This document shows, piece by piece, positions 31,761 through 44,612 of a stretch of DNA of 64,000 nucleotides. This DNA comes from Juglans regia. Taxonomy: Eukaryota; Streptophyta; Magnoliopsida; Fagales; Juglandaceae. The stretch covers positions 11,092,622-11,156,621 of the forward strand of contig NC_049907.1 in assembly GCF_001411555.2 (NCBI RefSeq). Direction: 5' to 3'. A program made the translations under genes and the position numbers. Position 1 is the first letter of the stretch. Every line of letters starts with the position of its first letter. Below the pieces are notes generated by a model. The model saw nothing but the letters and a program-made list of their open reading frames with translations, had not been told where the DNA came from and searched no databases.

Positions 31761-33789
31761 AGTAAAGTTTATAACTTGTAATTTACATTTCCATGTCAAC
31801 GATGTAAATTCTATTAATGAAAGTGTGGCTTTTTAGGAATAAAATGTGTCTCGCCTAGCTATATCTTGAATCTTTACTCCAGCAACGTAATCTCTATCTC
31901 CGATTGCTTACCTCCCCACGAGACCTCAAAGAGATGAGTTAAGCCCAAAGACTGCTTTATCCCTCTCGTGGTGGAGAGTGGGTCAGCCGTTGGCTGCTCG
32001 ACATTTACCTTTCTTGTGAGCGTCAACAGGCGGGACCCTAAAGGGCAAGATGTGCCTTAAGGCCATCTTATCCCTCCCCTAATGGAGGGTCTAGCCCTTT
32101 GGCTGCCTGTCAAGTTACCTCGTCCTCTGCCATGACAAAGAGTGGGATCAACACCAGCCTGACCCAACACTTACCTTTCCTATGACGTCAACGAGCGGGA
32201 GCGGGTCTTATCCTAAACTGCCAGGCAACTTACCTACCTGTGAGGGTTAATAGGTGGCCAGGAGGCCCAATCTCCCTCACGTGGGAGAGCAAGTCCAGCC
32301 TCTTGGCTGGCCGATAACTTACCCCGCCCCCGTAAACTACCTCCTCAGGGGCACCAAAGGGGCGGGCTTAGCCTGAGGCATCCCAACCCTCCCTCGGTAG
32401 AGAGTGAGTTTAGTCTTTGGACTCCTCGACATCAATCCTAGATGCCATCTCCAACAAAGGAATACCAAATGACCAACACCTTGGAATCCTCGCCACACTC
32501 CTCCTCCACCAAACTGAATGCCAAGCAAGTAACGCATCGCATCTCTGGCAAAACAACCTAGGTTTGCAAAATTCGCACTCGTAGTTGAAGATGAGTTATA
32601 TTAAATTGTTTAATTTTTCTAGCATTATATTAAACATTTCCTACTTACCTCACGACAAATAGCGAGACAACTCCTAAGTTACGTGGTGACAAATCCCCCC
32701 TGAGAAGACCAAAGAGTAGGGTTTAGCCTAAGGCATTCCAGCCTTTCTCCCCCAGAGTATGGGCTCAGTTCCTCCACCACTCGACATTAACTCCCGAGGA
32801 GCCCCACCCCCAAGCCGACAACAATAGATTGAGATTGTATGATTGCAATAAAAAATAAATTCTATCCATACTCCTACTCATCAGAGGATTAGTTTGTCTA
32901 GTGGGTTGTTCTCCTAATCATTTACAAGGTGACATGTCCCATATCTCATAAGGCGAGATGCCTAAAATGAGTGGTTGTGATGGCGAGGTGGGAGAGCTTG
33001 GTATGTCACAAGCGTGAGGTGGCAATGTAAAAGTGGGATTAACCTTGGGCCATCAATGGCAGGATGGTTACCTACTAGATGTGGGTGAGTTGCGATGTTG
33101 CAGGCTCGACCAGAAGAGGTGAACTCGCCATGCAGGTGAGCTTAACCCATCAAAGGGAGCTCGTCGTGCAGACGAGTTCTACTTCTTGTTCACAGGATGT
33201 TGGTGGTAGGATGTTGCTCACCAATCGTGACTAGGTGGGCAAGCATTCAAGCCCACCTAGAGTAAGATACAATGGCCAGTTATGTGCTTGGCCACCTTTC
33301 TGTTGAGGGAAGCTATGTGAGTTTGCATAGAGCATTACTTCTCAAAGGACTCTCGGTTCATGAACCCAACAGGCCCATTGCTTGCCATGGGAGGCTCTTT
33401 GAGGGAGCATAAAGTTTATCCACCATTATGGTTGGCGACAGGCAACATGCCTACGATTGAAAACCCCATGGGTTAAAACTTGGCGCTGTCCATGGAATAT
33501 GTGAGCCTTGGTTGGTGGGCCTGCCATTTCTCCATTGAAGTCCTAGGTACACGGTGGTGTTATACACGATGCAACAACATGTACAATGTGCATTGGTTCC
33601 TATTCTAGTGAGCGAGTTTGATCTCGTCTGCAGTGAGCAGTAAATGGATTTATCCTGCCAAATTTTTGTGTGTCTAGCGGTGAGGGACAAGCTAAAAGTG
33701 TCCCGTCGCTCCTGTTTGTACATACTAGTGAGGGTGGGCTTGAGTTGACACTTTTTCCGTTCAATGCAATGGCGAGCAACACTTGCATG
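31761..33789 (+). repeat. Non-coding tail with degenerate tandem repeats (about 31880-32820)
   Basis: Phrases such as CCCTCTCGTGGTGGAGAGTG, GCCGTTGGCTGCTCGACATT and CGTCAACAGGCGGGA return every 100-150 bp in diverged form up to about 32820. Arrays between the integrase end and the 3' LTR are usual in Tat-type elements, which supports assigning this to the preceding element. From about 33080 the wording changes to the 'GGTGAGCTTAACCC / GGTGAGGGACA' type also seen at 34200-34440. No ORF is credible. Confidence 0.55.
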
Positions 33790-34183
33790 TAGGGCTGTAA
33801 GAGGACCAGACCGGACCGGATTAATAGTCTTATTGGTCAGTCTCGGGGTATGATTTTTTTGGATTGGACCAGACAGAGACTGACCGAATGTATATATATT
33901 TCAAAAAATTATATATATAATATTATTTTATATAGTAATTGTATAAATTAATTATGTAATTTTTATCTAAGGGATCACCATTGACCATATATACAGTGAA
34001 ATTATTTCATATTTATTAACCATATATAAAATGTTAAAGAGATCACTTTTCATTAACCATATATATACAATGAAAAAAATGATCATGGACTGAATTGGAC
34101 CGAATGGACCGACCAAACCAATAACTAATGGTCTGTGACTCCCCTGAACCGAACCAGATATGACCGGATCGATTACTCCACTA
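33790..34183. mobile_element. hAT-like MITE, 'GGACCGGACC' ends
   Basis: The left end is TAGGGCTGTAAGAGGACCAG then ACCGGACCGGAT. The right end is GATATGACCGGATCGATTAC then TCCACTA, an imperfect inverted repeat. The interior is AT-rich with three CATTAACCATATATA-type phrases. The flanking 8-mers (CTTGCATG and CTTACTCT) match only partly. It interrupts a low-complexity field that continues on both sides. Confidence 0.6.
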
Positions 34184-34745
34184 CTTACTCTCCCTAATAG
34201 GCTGGAGGTCTGCCATCTTTGGCATGTTCCGTGACAAGGTATCTGATGGAAAGGTTCGGTCATCCTCGTTTGTGCACTTTGGTGTGGTGGGCATGAAGCC
34301 CACCACGCTAGTGCTAGTGGGTGAGTTAGTCCTCACTTGCTGTGGACTGTTGGTGGGTTCGTTCTTGCTAGCTTTTGTGTGCTTGGCGGTGAGGGACAGG
34401 GGGAAAGCTTTTATTGTCACCGCTTGTTTGCTCTAGTGTGGTGGACTGGTGCTCCTCGTTAGTCACACACTGTGCACACCTTGCATGTTTTATAGTTGTA
34501 GATAATCTTAATGAAATTCAAATCTAGATGAAAGAGAGAAATAATAGGGAGGCTTATCTACTTTTATGGTGACGACCTCTGTGAACCTAACGATCTTTTT
34601 ATTTGGAGAGTGGTAAATCTCGTATCATACAATTGTTGCCAACTATTGATTGAATTTTTGGTCAAGGTCGGAAGCTAATGGTACGGTTGAATGGCTCACG
34701 ATGGTGCTTGGATGGGGGTGTGTGTAACGCTTGAACATTCATACT
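34184..34745. other. Continuation of low-complexity field, no gene
   Basis: Phrases such as GCTTGGCGGTGAGGGACAGG and CATGAAGCCCACCACGCTAG resemble 33660-33740. Small ORFs here are not supported by any family match. Confidence 0.4.
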
Positions 34746-36600
34746 GTGAGATCCATAATTTTCATGTGTTTTTAATTCCTTATTATTTTATTTAATTGTG
34801 TTATTTTATTTATTTATGTTATTTTATTTTATTTTCTATGTTTCCGGTTTGGGCTTTTTAATTTGTAATGTTTTATTTTATTTTGTTAGGCTTGTGTGTA
34901 GTTATTTTGTTGGGCCATGTGTGAGTTTTTATTTGACCCAGCCTGCGTCTTGAAGGCCCAACCTATGTGCAATGAAGGGAGCCCGTGCAATGTTTGAACC
35001 CAGCCCCTTAATGGTCTAAACGGCGTCGTTTTGGTGTGAATTCCATAGGGTTTCATCACTTTCTTCTTTGCGCCGTGAGACATCTTCTTCCTTCTTCTTC
35101 TTTTCTTCTGGTTTCTTCTACAATCTTCTTCTTCCCTCGAATTCTTTCTTCTTCACAGCTGCTGCCAGCGCCTTGCCGACCTTAGTCACGCATTTCTCCT
35201 ACAAGCCACCACCTCCTTCTTGCATGGACTACTCGGTGTCAATCGGCATGGGACTCCGAAGCCTTGCTGTCAAGCTACTGCTCCTCACGACCACCACCGC
35301 CTTCCACCACGAGCTCCCATGGTTGTCCCGTGTCTATCAGTTGTCCTTCCTTCATCTGTTGTCAACCCACCACTTCACCACGCAACCCGCATTGCCACAC
35401 GTTCCCTCCATAGCTTGCACTTCGTTTTCCTCTTCCGCGTGTTGTTCCCGTGTGCCTCAAACTGCCATACTTGGCCTATAAATAGGCCACAGGTTCCTCA
35501 AATAAATTCTTCCTAGTTTCTCTTCCTCCCTCTCTTGTCTAAACTATTCTTATCTCTAGGTGTTTAGTGTTTTGTTCTGTGAATTTGTGGGTGAATCCGA
35601 GATATTGTGAAGTGTTTGTCGTGTCCTATTTTGTCCATAAAAGTTGAATTTCACTCGGTTCGTTGGAAATTTTTATGCTTACCGTGTGTTGATTTTCCAT
35701 CCATTTTTCTAGACCGTATTCCTTTGAGAGAAAACCCACCAGAAAACCCACTGTTTTATTCTTAAATCACTGTTGCCGCTGTTGTGCCGCCACCTTGAGC
35801 AACACCCCTTTCGAGCGATCTTTCAAAAATTCCCATCTTCGTGTGCATGTAATTTTTCAACACAAATTTATGAGTTTTAAAATAGCGTAATGGGCTTTTA
35901 TTGATAAACTATTGGTTTGTTGGAATTGGGCTTTGGGGCTTTGAAGTGTTGGGATTTTAAAGTAATTGTTGGAATAGGGCCTTGAGCTGGATTTGGAGGA
36001 TGGGATTACGCGTGTAGTTGTGAAACTGCATATTTGTAAATGGTTGAGATTTTATGTAAATGAGATATTAAATATGTCATCCAATAAATTGTTGTCATGC
36101 ACATTTATCGTCTTAAATAAATTATGCTATGAAGTCACGTTGTCTGTTTTTGAAAATTAAGACTGATTATGTGGGTGCGTGTGTATCAAGACCCCAAGCC
36201 GAGATGGGGCATTATCTTGATAGAGCTCCTTTGGTCACTTGGGAGTATAACAGACTGTCGTGACATCCCCTGAGTTGTCGCAGGGCGACGACGGGAATGG
36301 ACGAGACGGTAACGCTCTCGTACCGATTCCGTGACCTTTTGGTCGGCTAGGTTAGAGGATGCTTGGCCATGTACACGTTGGGCGTGGAATTGGGCATCGC
36401 TCGTTACGTAGTCTCATGCACGGACGTTACCCGTGGTGTGACGTTGAGAGCTAGGGTGTGTGGACGGTCCATAAGGGAGACCATGGTGCATGCATAAATC
36501 GGCTTAGAGGGTCTTAAAGAATGAAAAGTCTCTACTCCATCAAGTGTATAAAGCCAAGTATTTTCCCCATTGTTCATTTTTTGAGTAACTGGGTTTTAAC
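34746..36600 (+). repeat. Probable long Ty3-type LTR, solo or truncated
   Basis: It opens with TGTGAGATCCATAATTTTCATG. It carries the AAACGGCGTCGTTTTGG motif common in plant LTRs (35018), a TATA box CCTATAAATAGGCC at about 35476-35489, and a U5-like GC-rich part with CGTAACGCTC and GTGACGTTGAG phrases (36270-36480). Such an arrangement (long U3, TATA at 730 bp, long tail) fits chromovirus LTRs. No second copy, primer site or coding region follows. The right end is cut by LINE sequence at about 36600. The Pro/His/Ser-rich frames at 35068-35516 fall in the leader and are not called. Confidence 0.5.
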
Positions 36601-36602
36601 CC

Positions 36603-37995
36603 ATCTTATGCATGGAAAGGGATATGGGAGGCTAGAAAGATCCTGTTGAAAGGGTGTTAAATGAGAATTGGAAATGGGTCCACTGCTAAAATTTGGGAGG
36701 ATATATGGGTACTCGGACATCAAGCTTTGAAGTTGGGGATGGTTCTTAGCGAGGAGACTATTATGTCAGTATAGGTTGTAATCCTAATTGATAGCCAATT
36801 GAGGTGGTGGGATGTTCAATAGGTTAGAGCCCTCTTCAATCCAAATATTGCTGCTGATGTTCTCAAGATTGTGCTAAGCCCTAGTAGGAATGAGGATGAA
36901 TGGTTCTGGAGGCATGAGAGAAGTGGAAATTTTAGTGTGAAGAGTGCATATAGATTCTTGACAGCTGTGGCATCTCAGGACTCACCAGAAAATTCTATAA
37001 CATAAGATGATAAGAAGCTATGGAAATCCTTGTGGAAAATGCATATCCCTCAAAAGCTCAAGATTTTTGCATGGAGGGCTTGTAAAGATGGGCTACCTAC
37101 TAAACACACTTTACTGAAAAGAAGGATTGTGGAATCTACTCCATGTGACTTCTGTGGCTTCCACAGTGAAGATCTCCCTCATGCACTTATTAATTGTCTT
37201 GACATTCTTACTGCTTGGAACTCAATTATGCCTGTAATAGGAACACTTAACCCTGTCGTTTCTATAAAAGGTGTAGCTAGACATATTTTGGAAACAGGAG
37301 ACTTATCACAGCTGGAAAGATTCTTTCTCATTGCTTAGGCTTTCTGGTATAGGCGTAACAAGATGATTTATGAGTAGTCAACAGACTCCTAAAGTTGTTA
37401 TCAATCATGCATTGAGTCTACAGTTTTTAGTTTCATCCACCATTAAAACACCAAGTTTGAAGCCTATTCCTTGCTGGAATGCTCCTCCCTCAGGTTTTTT
37501 CAAACTAAATGTGGATGGGGCAATGTTCTTTGATTATTGAAAGGCAGGTGTGGGGGCTGTGGTAAGGGATGAGCATGGTCAGGTTATCATGGCAGTCTGT
37601 AAATCAGAACCTGCGGTATTGGAAGCTGAATCAAGGGAATTATTAGCAATGTTTAGAGGCTTGCTATTTAGCTCTCAATTGGGAATTTCAAAGATCATTT
37701 TAGAAAGTGATAGTTTGATCTTAGTTGAGACCATACAAATAGCTAGGGAATCAATATCAGTGTTAGGAAATCTCATACTTGAGGTGAATAGTATGCTACT
37801 CAGTTTCAAGAATTCAGGGTGCAACATGTTCCATGCATGAGGAATCAAGTGGCTCACTTTTTAGCAAGAAATGCTTGGAGAGTACAATATGTGGAAATGT
37901 GGATGAATTATGTTCCCTCTTTTATTTCTAAACATGTTTGGTTGGACAATTCTCATACGTAATTCAAAGTTTATTATATGAATGAAGTCCTTTTG
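36603..37995 (+). mobile_element. 5'-truncated LINE (L1-type): zf-RVT and RNase H only
   Basis: Reading + strand: WKGIWEARKILLKG and IGNGSTAKIWEDIW, then the zf-RVT domain at 37030-37338 (LWKMHIPQKLKIFAWRACKD, LPTKHTLLKRRIV, CDFCGF...EDLPHALINC supplying the zinc ligands). The C-terminal RNase H (LNVDGA at about 37508, GAVVRDEHGQVI, EAESRELLAMFRGL, ILESDSLILV) ends near 37860. Several stops and one gap interrupt it. The A-rich tail AAAAATAAAAATAAAAATG is at about 37999-38017. Endonuclease and RT are missing, as usual for 5'-truncated copies. Confidence 0.88.
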
Positions 37996-38017
37996 TCAAA
38001 AATAAAAATAAAAATGA

Positions 38018-38269
38018 TTGATTTAGTGCGTACGTTGTCATTCAGTAGACATGCATTGCATCTATGGCAATTGAGGTGCTAATTTTCTAGCTATGACTTT
38101 AACTCATGTATATATGTTATACTTGTATCTATTGACGAAAAAATAGCTCCAGCTTGAGAAACTCATCATTGCAGCATCTTCAACGTTTGACTCATTATAT
38201 TTTTGATGGATTTTCTTTAAGGCTTAGACATTTCAGATCATTATTTTGTGCGTTAACTTATGCAAATTT
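38018..38269. other. Short spacer, no gene
   Basis: AT-rich sequence between two LINEs. It is the left flank and target of the full-length LINE. Confidence 0.4.
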
Positions 38270-38567
38270 TAATTCTTCAGTTTTTTTTTTTTTTTTTTGA
38301 TGGAAGAACTGATCTCATTAATCAAAAGTGTCAAATACATCAAACTCCAGGAACAGAATCGAGTAAAAGAACAACTACATCATTTCTTTTGTGACTATGT
38401 AAGATACATGAGGGGCATGTTTCAAGATCATAGATATCCTCTGAGCAACCAAAAGCAGTTTTTGCTAGATGATGTGCTGCCATATTAGCTTCTCGGTTGG
38501 TATGTGTAACTGACCAACAAGCATATGAATTCAGAATCTCTCTTGCATCTTCTACCAGGCAGCCACC

Positions 38568-41500
38568 CTAGCTCCAATTCTTTGTGTAATTCTTCAATAA
38601 ATCCACCACTTGCTTTGGGTCACCCTCCAGACAAAAATGTGTTATGCCAACCTCTTTGCAAAAAGCTGCAGCTAGGAGCATACCGTATGCTTCAGCATCA
38701 AAAGAGGATCCTTTGAGATTTCTGTGTGCCTGTAAACCTCCAATAAAGAAACCATGGTGATATCTGATGAGGACTCCAATTCCAATTTTCTTGTCCTTTT
38801 GATTCACAGCAGCATCCCAGTTGACCTTAAATAACCCCTCCTCAGGCTTTGACCATCTTGGAAACCCTGCATTAGTTGTGAGCTTTGCCCCTATGTCCTC
38901 TGTGAGAGCTTCCCTATAAGATACCAGTTCTGCTTTGGCCAGTTGGTGGAGGGCATTTGGGTGTTTGAATTCTTTTCCGAGAAGAGTATTGTTCCTTCTA
39001 GTCCATATGCCCCTCATAGTTGCTGCCACTTCTTCTAGTTCCTCTAAACTGAGTATCTCAACGAGTCTGGACCAGATATCAAATCAGATCACTTTGCACG
39101 GATAGCTTTTGCACCTTTTTCACTCCCTGACCCCACACATCTTTAGCAGCAATACATCCCCACAGAACATGTCCAGAGGTTTCTGCCTCCTGCTTGTAGG
39201 TCAAGCATGAGTTGTGTTCCACCACTTTCCTCCTTCTTAGGTTTGCTAGAGTTGGTAAAGCCTCATTGCATGCTCTCCATAAGAACATCTTGGTAGCAGG
39301 GGTTACTCTTAGCTTCCAAATAGTTTTCCAAGCCTGTTTTTCTTTTTCTTTACCTGAGGTCTCCCCTTCCTGAGCACACTCCAACACTTTACTGAGATGG
39401 TACCCACTCTTGACAGTGTAAAGCCCATTTGTAGTGAATTGCCACACTAATTTGTCTTCTCTCCCCCTCATGCTAATCGATATTGATTTAATATCAGTTA
39501 TTTCTTGCTGGGTGAATAGCTCTTGTAAGAGGGGTTCCTTCCATTGCTGCATTTGGGGGTCAATCAGATCACTAACCTTTTCACACCAACAATCCACCTC
39601 TCGGATAGACTGAATCTTATATGGAGGTGAAAAAGGTAGCCATTTAGCTGACCATATGTTAACATGTTGGCCATTCCCCACCCTCCATATGAGACCTTCT
39701 TTTAACAAGCTTAGCCCTGCATGAATGCCTCTCCAGGCAAAAGATGGCCCTGTCCCCACTTTAGCTTCTAACAACCCCACCTTACTAAAGTACTTCTGCT
39801 TAAGGATCCTGCCCACAAGAGAGTTTGGGTTTTGTAAAATTCTCCAACCGTGCTTAGAGAGTAAAGCAAGGTTGAAACTCCTCAGATCTCGAAAACCAAG
39901 TCCTCCCATTTCTTTGCTATGGCTGAGTTGCTTCCAATTTACCCATTGAATTTTGGAACTATCTTCATTGAAGCCCCACCAGAATTTCCTGAGTAATTGA
40001 TTTAGCTTACTGGTGATGGAGATTGGTATCATGAACATACCCATAGCATAGGTGGGAATGGCTTGAAGAACTGCTTTGAGGAGGACTTCCTTACCTGCTA
40101 CAGAGAGGAATTTGTTTTTCCAGTTGGAAACTCGACTCCAAGTTCTATCAATAAGAGTATGAAAGGATGCCACCTTTTCTTTGCCCACTAATGCAGGAAG
40201 TCCCAAGTATCTTTCAAGAGTGCCAGATGATTTAACCCCTGTGAGCTCCAAAATTTGTTATTGAGCTGCCTGGCCAGTGTTTCTACTAAAGAAAATAGAG
40301 GACTTGTCTTTGTTTATCACCTGTCCCGAGGCCTTCTCATATATGTCAAGTATGTTGAGCACATGATTTAGTTCCTCAGCTTTAGCTTGGTAGAAGAGCA
40401 GACTGTGATCTGCAAAAAAGAGATGGTTCACTGATATTGGACTTCTTCCAATAGGGACAGGAGTCAAACCACCACAGGTTTCAGCTTGGTTTAAAAGTGC
40501 AGTGAGGGCTTCTGCACATAAGATGAAAAGGTAAGGGGACAAAGGGTCCCCTTGCCTAAGGCCCCTTGAAGGCAAAAAGGACTCTTGAGGCTCCCCATTT
40601 ACAAGTATAGAATAGGATACAAACTGGAGGCAGGTCTGAATTAAAGTAATCCATTGAGGAGGGAACCCCATCTTGATCATAATAGCTTCCACAAACTGCC
40701 ATTCCACCCTATCATCTGCCTTACTCATATCTAGTTTCATAGCCATAAATCCTCTTTTACCTTTCATTCTTGAGTTCATGGTATGTAAGATCTCATAAGC
40801 TGCCAATGTGTTATCAGAAATGAGTCTCCCGGGAACAAAGGCACTTTGGTTGAGGGAGATGAGCTTAGGCAGAATAGCCTTCAGCCTGTTGGCAATGGTT
40901 TTGGAAACAATTTTGTAAACAACATTACACAAACTAATGGGCCTGAAATCAGTAACTCTCTTGGGGTTTTTAACCTTAGGAATGAGGGTAATGAAGGTGT
41001 CATTAACCTCCTTTAGTGAACCACCCTGGTTTAGTACTTTGAGTGCAAAATTACACACTTGCTCACCCACCACCTCCCAATGCTTTTGGTAAAACTGAGC
41101 TGGGAATCCATCAGGGCCAGGAGACCCTAGTGGATTCATCTGAACGATAGCTTCTTTTATATGTTCTTTGTTGAAAGGGGTCATTAACCAGGCCTGCATC
41201 TCTAAGTCCAGTTTTGATCCCAATGCAAATAGGCAGTTTTCAAAATTAGTGGGGTGTGTAGAGGCAAATAAAGAAGAGAAAAAACCTATGAATACACCTC
41301 CAATCTCTGCCTGCTCAGTTACAATCCTCCCTTGTGAGGCCTCAACCCTTTTAATATAATTGGTCTTTCTTCTCTGACTTGCTTGCATATGAAAGTAATG
41401 AGTGTTTCTGTCTCCATGTTTGAGCCAGTGTTGTTTTGCCCTTTGGCACCACTTCAAATCATTTTCTGTCATAGCAGACACCACCTCCTCCTGGGCCTTT

Positions 41501-42460
41501 TTCATGCAAGCAAGATGACTGCCTGAGCCAGATTCTTGAATTCCCCAATGCTTTGTAGCCCCTGTATGATGTTCATGTTCTGCTGCTTCTTTGTTTTCTA
41601 CTTCCAAGCCAGCAGCTCCTGTTGACAAGTATCTAGTTGTTTTCTCAGGTCACTATCCTCACAACTTGATCTAGTGTCCCTCCTCCATGCCTCACTGACT
41701 ACCTTTTGGCATTCTTCCTTTAACTCCCATGCCATCTCATATCTGAAGCACACTCTTCTTTTCCTTCTCTTGTGGCTTGTTATGCATGGTCAGATTTAAC
41801 TGCTGCAAGAGCAGTGCACGAGCTATGCTTGAAAATATCATTCCATTCCTTATTTCCCAATGCTCTATCAATCTTTTCCTTTGTGAATTCCCTGCCAGCC
41901 CTATTATTAGACCATGTAAAGCTTAGTCCCTGAGAGTGAATGTCATTAAGGCCACAAAAGTCAACTGCTTGCCTAAACTCCTCAATTTGTTTATAGGGTC
42001 TGCTTGCTCCTCCCATTTTCTCCTTTTGGTGAAGGATCTCATTGAAGTCTCCAGAGCACAGCCAGGCCATGGGCCTAGGAGGTTTGATCATCTTCAAAAG
42101 TTGCCAACTGCCTCTCCTTTTTCCAGTATCTGGGTGACCATAAAAACCAGTAAATTGCCATGTTGGTCCACAGTCATCTTCCTGAATCAGTGCACTGATA
42201 TGCCATCTAGTGTAATTAATCACTTTGACATTCCATTTATCTTTCCATAAGAGAGCAATACCACCACTTTGTCCCACACAATCAACTGCAAAGCAACCAT
42301 CCATCATTAGAGTTCTCCTGATCCCTTCCATTCTTTTTGTTCTGCTTTTAGTTTCCACAAGGAAAACTAACAAGGGGCACTTTTCCTTAGATGAATTCCT
42401 AAGGACACAAACTGACCGAGGGTTCCCAAGCCCTCGGCAGTTCCACACCAAAATACTCAT
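38568..42460 (-). pseudogene. LINE ORF2: endonuclease, reverse transcriptase, zf-RVT, RNase H; broken
   Basis: Domains in minus-strand order. Endonuclease at 42460-41780: MSILVWNCRGLGNP, FLVETK, GGIALLWK, FTGFYGHPD, CSGDFNEIL, LSFTWSN. It stops at SDHA, where the catalytic C-terminal His is just reached. RT at about 41590-40258: NPLGSPGPDGFPAQFYQKHW, LIPKVKNPKRVTDFRPISLC, QSAFVPGRLISDN, RGLRQGDPLSPYLFILCAEA. The RT catalytic box reads FFADHSLLF instead of FADD, losing an Asp. Then an in-frame TAA at 40258 and the connection and zf-RVT domain (40251-39079, LERYLGLPALVG, FLWRACNEALPT). RNase H is at 39029-38568 (FKVNWDAAV, GIGVLIRYHHGF, DAEAYGMLLAA). There is a frameshift near 41600 and another near 39050. 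Target-primed reverse transcription would be impossible for this copy. Confidence 0.93.
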
Positions 42461-44003
42461 TGATTTTGGCAGGGCTGGAGACCAGCCTCTGCCTGAACCA
42501 GTAAGTCTTCATTTGTGCCAGCAATTCCCTTACTCTTTTTTGAGACCGAGTTGCTATGTGTCTTCCTTCTCTTGCATCCCCTCTGGTAGAAAACTCTGGC
42601 TGGCCTATTTGGGGTATCAGCCAGAGGGGTATCACCATTGCCTTCCTCATGGATGGCTCTTTCCCGAGCCTTTCTTTTCCACCTTTTGACAGTGCTTACC
42701 AAGTCAACCCTACCAGGCTTCACATGATCATTTGAACTAGCCAACTTGCATGACTCCATATCTTGTCCCGAAACCTGCTGCCTAGGAACCTGCTGCCTAG
42801 GAACATCAACCCTCCTAGTAGGAGCCACCCCCTTCCTTTTTGAACCTTCCCACTTTCCATGATCAAAGGTGGGGGGCCAATTTCCTTCTTTGCACATAAA
42901 GTCCTTTTTTGGTGTGTCAGACCCAAAAGATGGCAGATGCACGTGTGTTGACTGCAAGCCTTCAGTGAGTTGATCTTCCATCTGATCTTGTAACTGGTTC
43001 CCAAGGTAGCCACCCTAGACAGGATCAACTCCTACTGTTGCTTCTTCTGCTGGTGGTTGGGATTGGACCCTTGCTTCTTTTCTTCCTCATTTTCCGCTAG
43101 GGACGTGTCCTGCTTTCCCGCCAAAACTTCCACTTTGAGAGCTTTGCCCTTGCACCTTGGTTCTTCACATTCAAACCGATCCCTGTCTCCTTGTTGTTCA
43201 TCCTTGCGGTGGTTTCCACCTCCACCACCACCGTACCTACGCCTGTCAAAAATGTTTGTGATTCTGGGTTGCCCTCGTAACCAGGGGCCAAACTGGTATG
43301 AAGCTTGTTCATCGCCTTGTTGCTCAGCTCTCGTCCTTGTGCAGTTCCTTCCTTTGTGAAATAGCACCCCGCACTTGAAACAAAAGCTCTGTAAACGTTC
43401 GTATTTAAAGGGAATCCAGTGTTGTTTTTCACCTAGCATCAGCCATTTCCCTCTCAGAAGAGGTTGATGGAGATCCACCGCTACCCTTACTCTGAGGCAC
43501 CTCCCCCAAGCTCGCCCATCAGCCTCGGCTTCAACTCTGATAACATGACCAATTGCTTCTGCAAACTGCTGACCAAACTCTTCTGTCATGGTTGCTAACG
43601 GCAGATTATGCAACTGCACCCAAAAGGGTTCAAACCGAAACTGTAATGAATGAATGGATATTGTTTCATCCACTTCCATCATGGTTAGAAGGTGTCTATC
43701 GAAAAACCATGGACGTCCACTCAAGACTCTCTCTTTATCTGTCAGCTTTTGGAATTCTATCAGAAAACATTGTTCTCCCAACTCCTTGAAAATAACCCAC
43801 CCCTCCAACTTCCATATTTGAGACATTGTGACTCTAAATCCCTCGCTGTTAACACTCTTCTCAGTTAAGGCCTTCCCCACCAGACAGTTTTTGCCCCGTG
43901 CACCTTCCTCAATATAGGTTTCTGGGTTGACATGAAAGAAAGAGCTTTCCTCCTTGGAAAGATGTAGCTTCTCCCATTGCGATACTAAATCTTCTGTTTC
44001 CAT
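42457..44003 (-). pseudogene. LINE ORF1: DUF4283 gag-like protein with CCHC, frameshifted
   Basis: The likely start is the METEDLVSQWEKL methionine at 44003; an upstream in-frame ATG at 44078 also exists. The DUF4283 region (ILEGWVIF-type: WKLEGWVIFKELGEQCFLIE, VLSGRPWFFDRHLLTMME, RFEPFWVQLHNLPL) is followed by a zinc knuckle CFKCGVLFHKGRNC at about 43385-43344. A basic Gly- and Glu-rich tail ends at 43032. A frameshift moves the C-terminal part to another frame (42981-42457, VDVPRQQVPRQQV duplication, VKRWKRKARE). Its TGA overlaps the ORF2 ATG in the sequence ATGA. ORF1 proteins bind the element RNA. Confidence 0.85.
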
Positions 44004-44161
44004 TACAAACTCACAAGCAAAAACCGATACCACAGTGCTCACATGAAGTGAGACGTAGACCTTTGAGAGTAAACCCAAGGCACTGGATCCTCACACTTCC
44101 TCTCAGAGAAAGGGAGGCACTTCCTCTCAGAGAGGATCCTCTCTTGACTCTAATTCTTCAG

Positions 44162-44612
44162 TTACTTCATGAATAAATGTGTTGTTACACTGTGTAATTA
44201 TTAGCACGTTTTACTAGCCTATAAATAGGTGCTTTGGCTCAGTTAGACGGTGTCCATAAAAAAATTCATACTAATTCATCTGCCAGTTTTTGTGTGATAT
44301 TCGAGAGACTCCAAGTAAAAGATAGGTCTTTCTTTCTGTGGAACTTTGAGATCAACTACTTGTGTAAAGTTGTTTGAGTCATTCGACGAACCGTTGTACT
44401 GTTGTATCCTGGAGACTACAAGCCAAAAGGAGGGCTGTTGTACCGGTGTTTAAACATTGTCTACTGCAAAGGGCTTGAATCTCCTTAAAGAAAGCAAAAT
44501 TTCCGTGCCTCAATCCAACCAGCTTCATTTTTTTTGTTATTTCTTTTTTCATTTTATTTTAATATCTTTTGTTATTGTGATTTTTCATCAACTCTTGTAT
44601 CATAAAACCCCA
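44162..44612 (+). repeat. LTR-like fragment with TATA box
   Basis: AGCCTATAAATAGGTGCTTT (about 44216-44235), followed by a leader ending in pyrimidine-rich sequence, looks like the R/U5 part of a Copia LTR. There is no partner LTR, primer site or clear ends. It is the right flank of the full-length LINE. Confidence 0.35.

Larger units (their letters stand above)
38281..44150 (-). mobile_element. Full-length L1-type LINE with 11-bp target duplication
   Basis: The minus-strand element is 5870 bp. Its A tail appears as the T run at 38281-38299. The 11-bp duplication TAATTCTTCAG flanks it (38270-38280 and 44151-44161), which fixes both ends and shows it is full length. A short 5' leader has the duplicated phrase ACTTCCTCTCAGAGA (about 44093-44136). 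ORF1 (DUF4283 plus CCHC) and ORF2 (endonuclease, RT, zf-RVT, RNase H) are in plant-L1 order. Both carry disabling changes. Confidence 0.93.

Noticed and set aside
35068..35516. Pro/His/Ser-rich frames of 98-137 aa
   Set aside because: They lie in the LTR-like leader between the AAACGGCGTCG motif and the TATA region, overlap each other in two frames, and match no domain.
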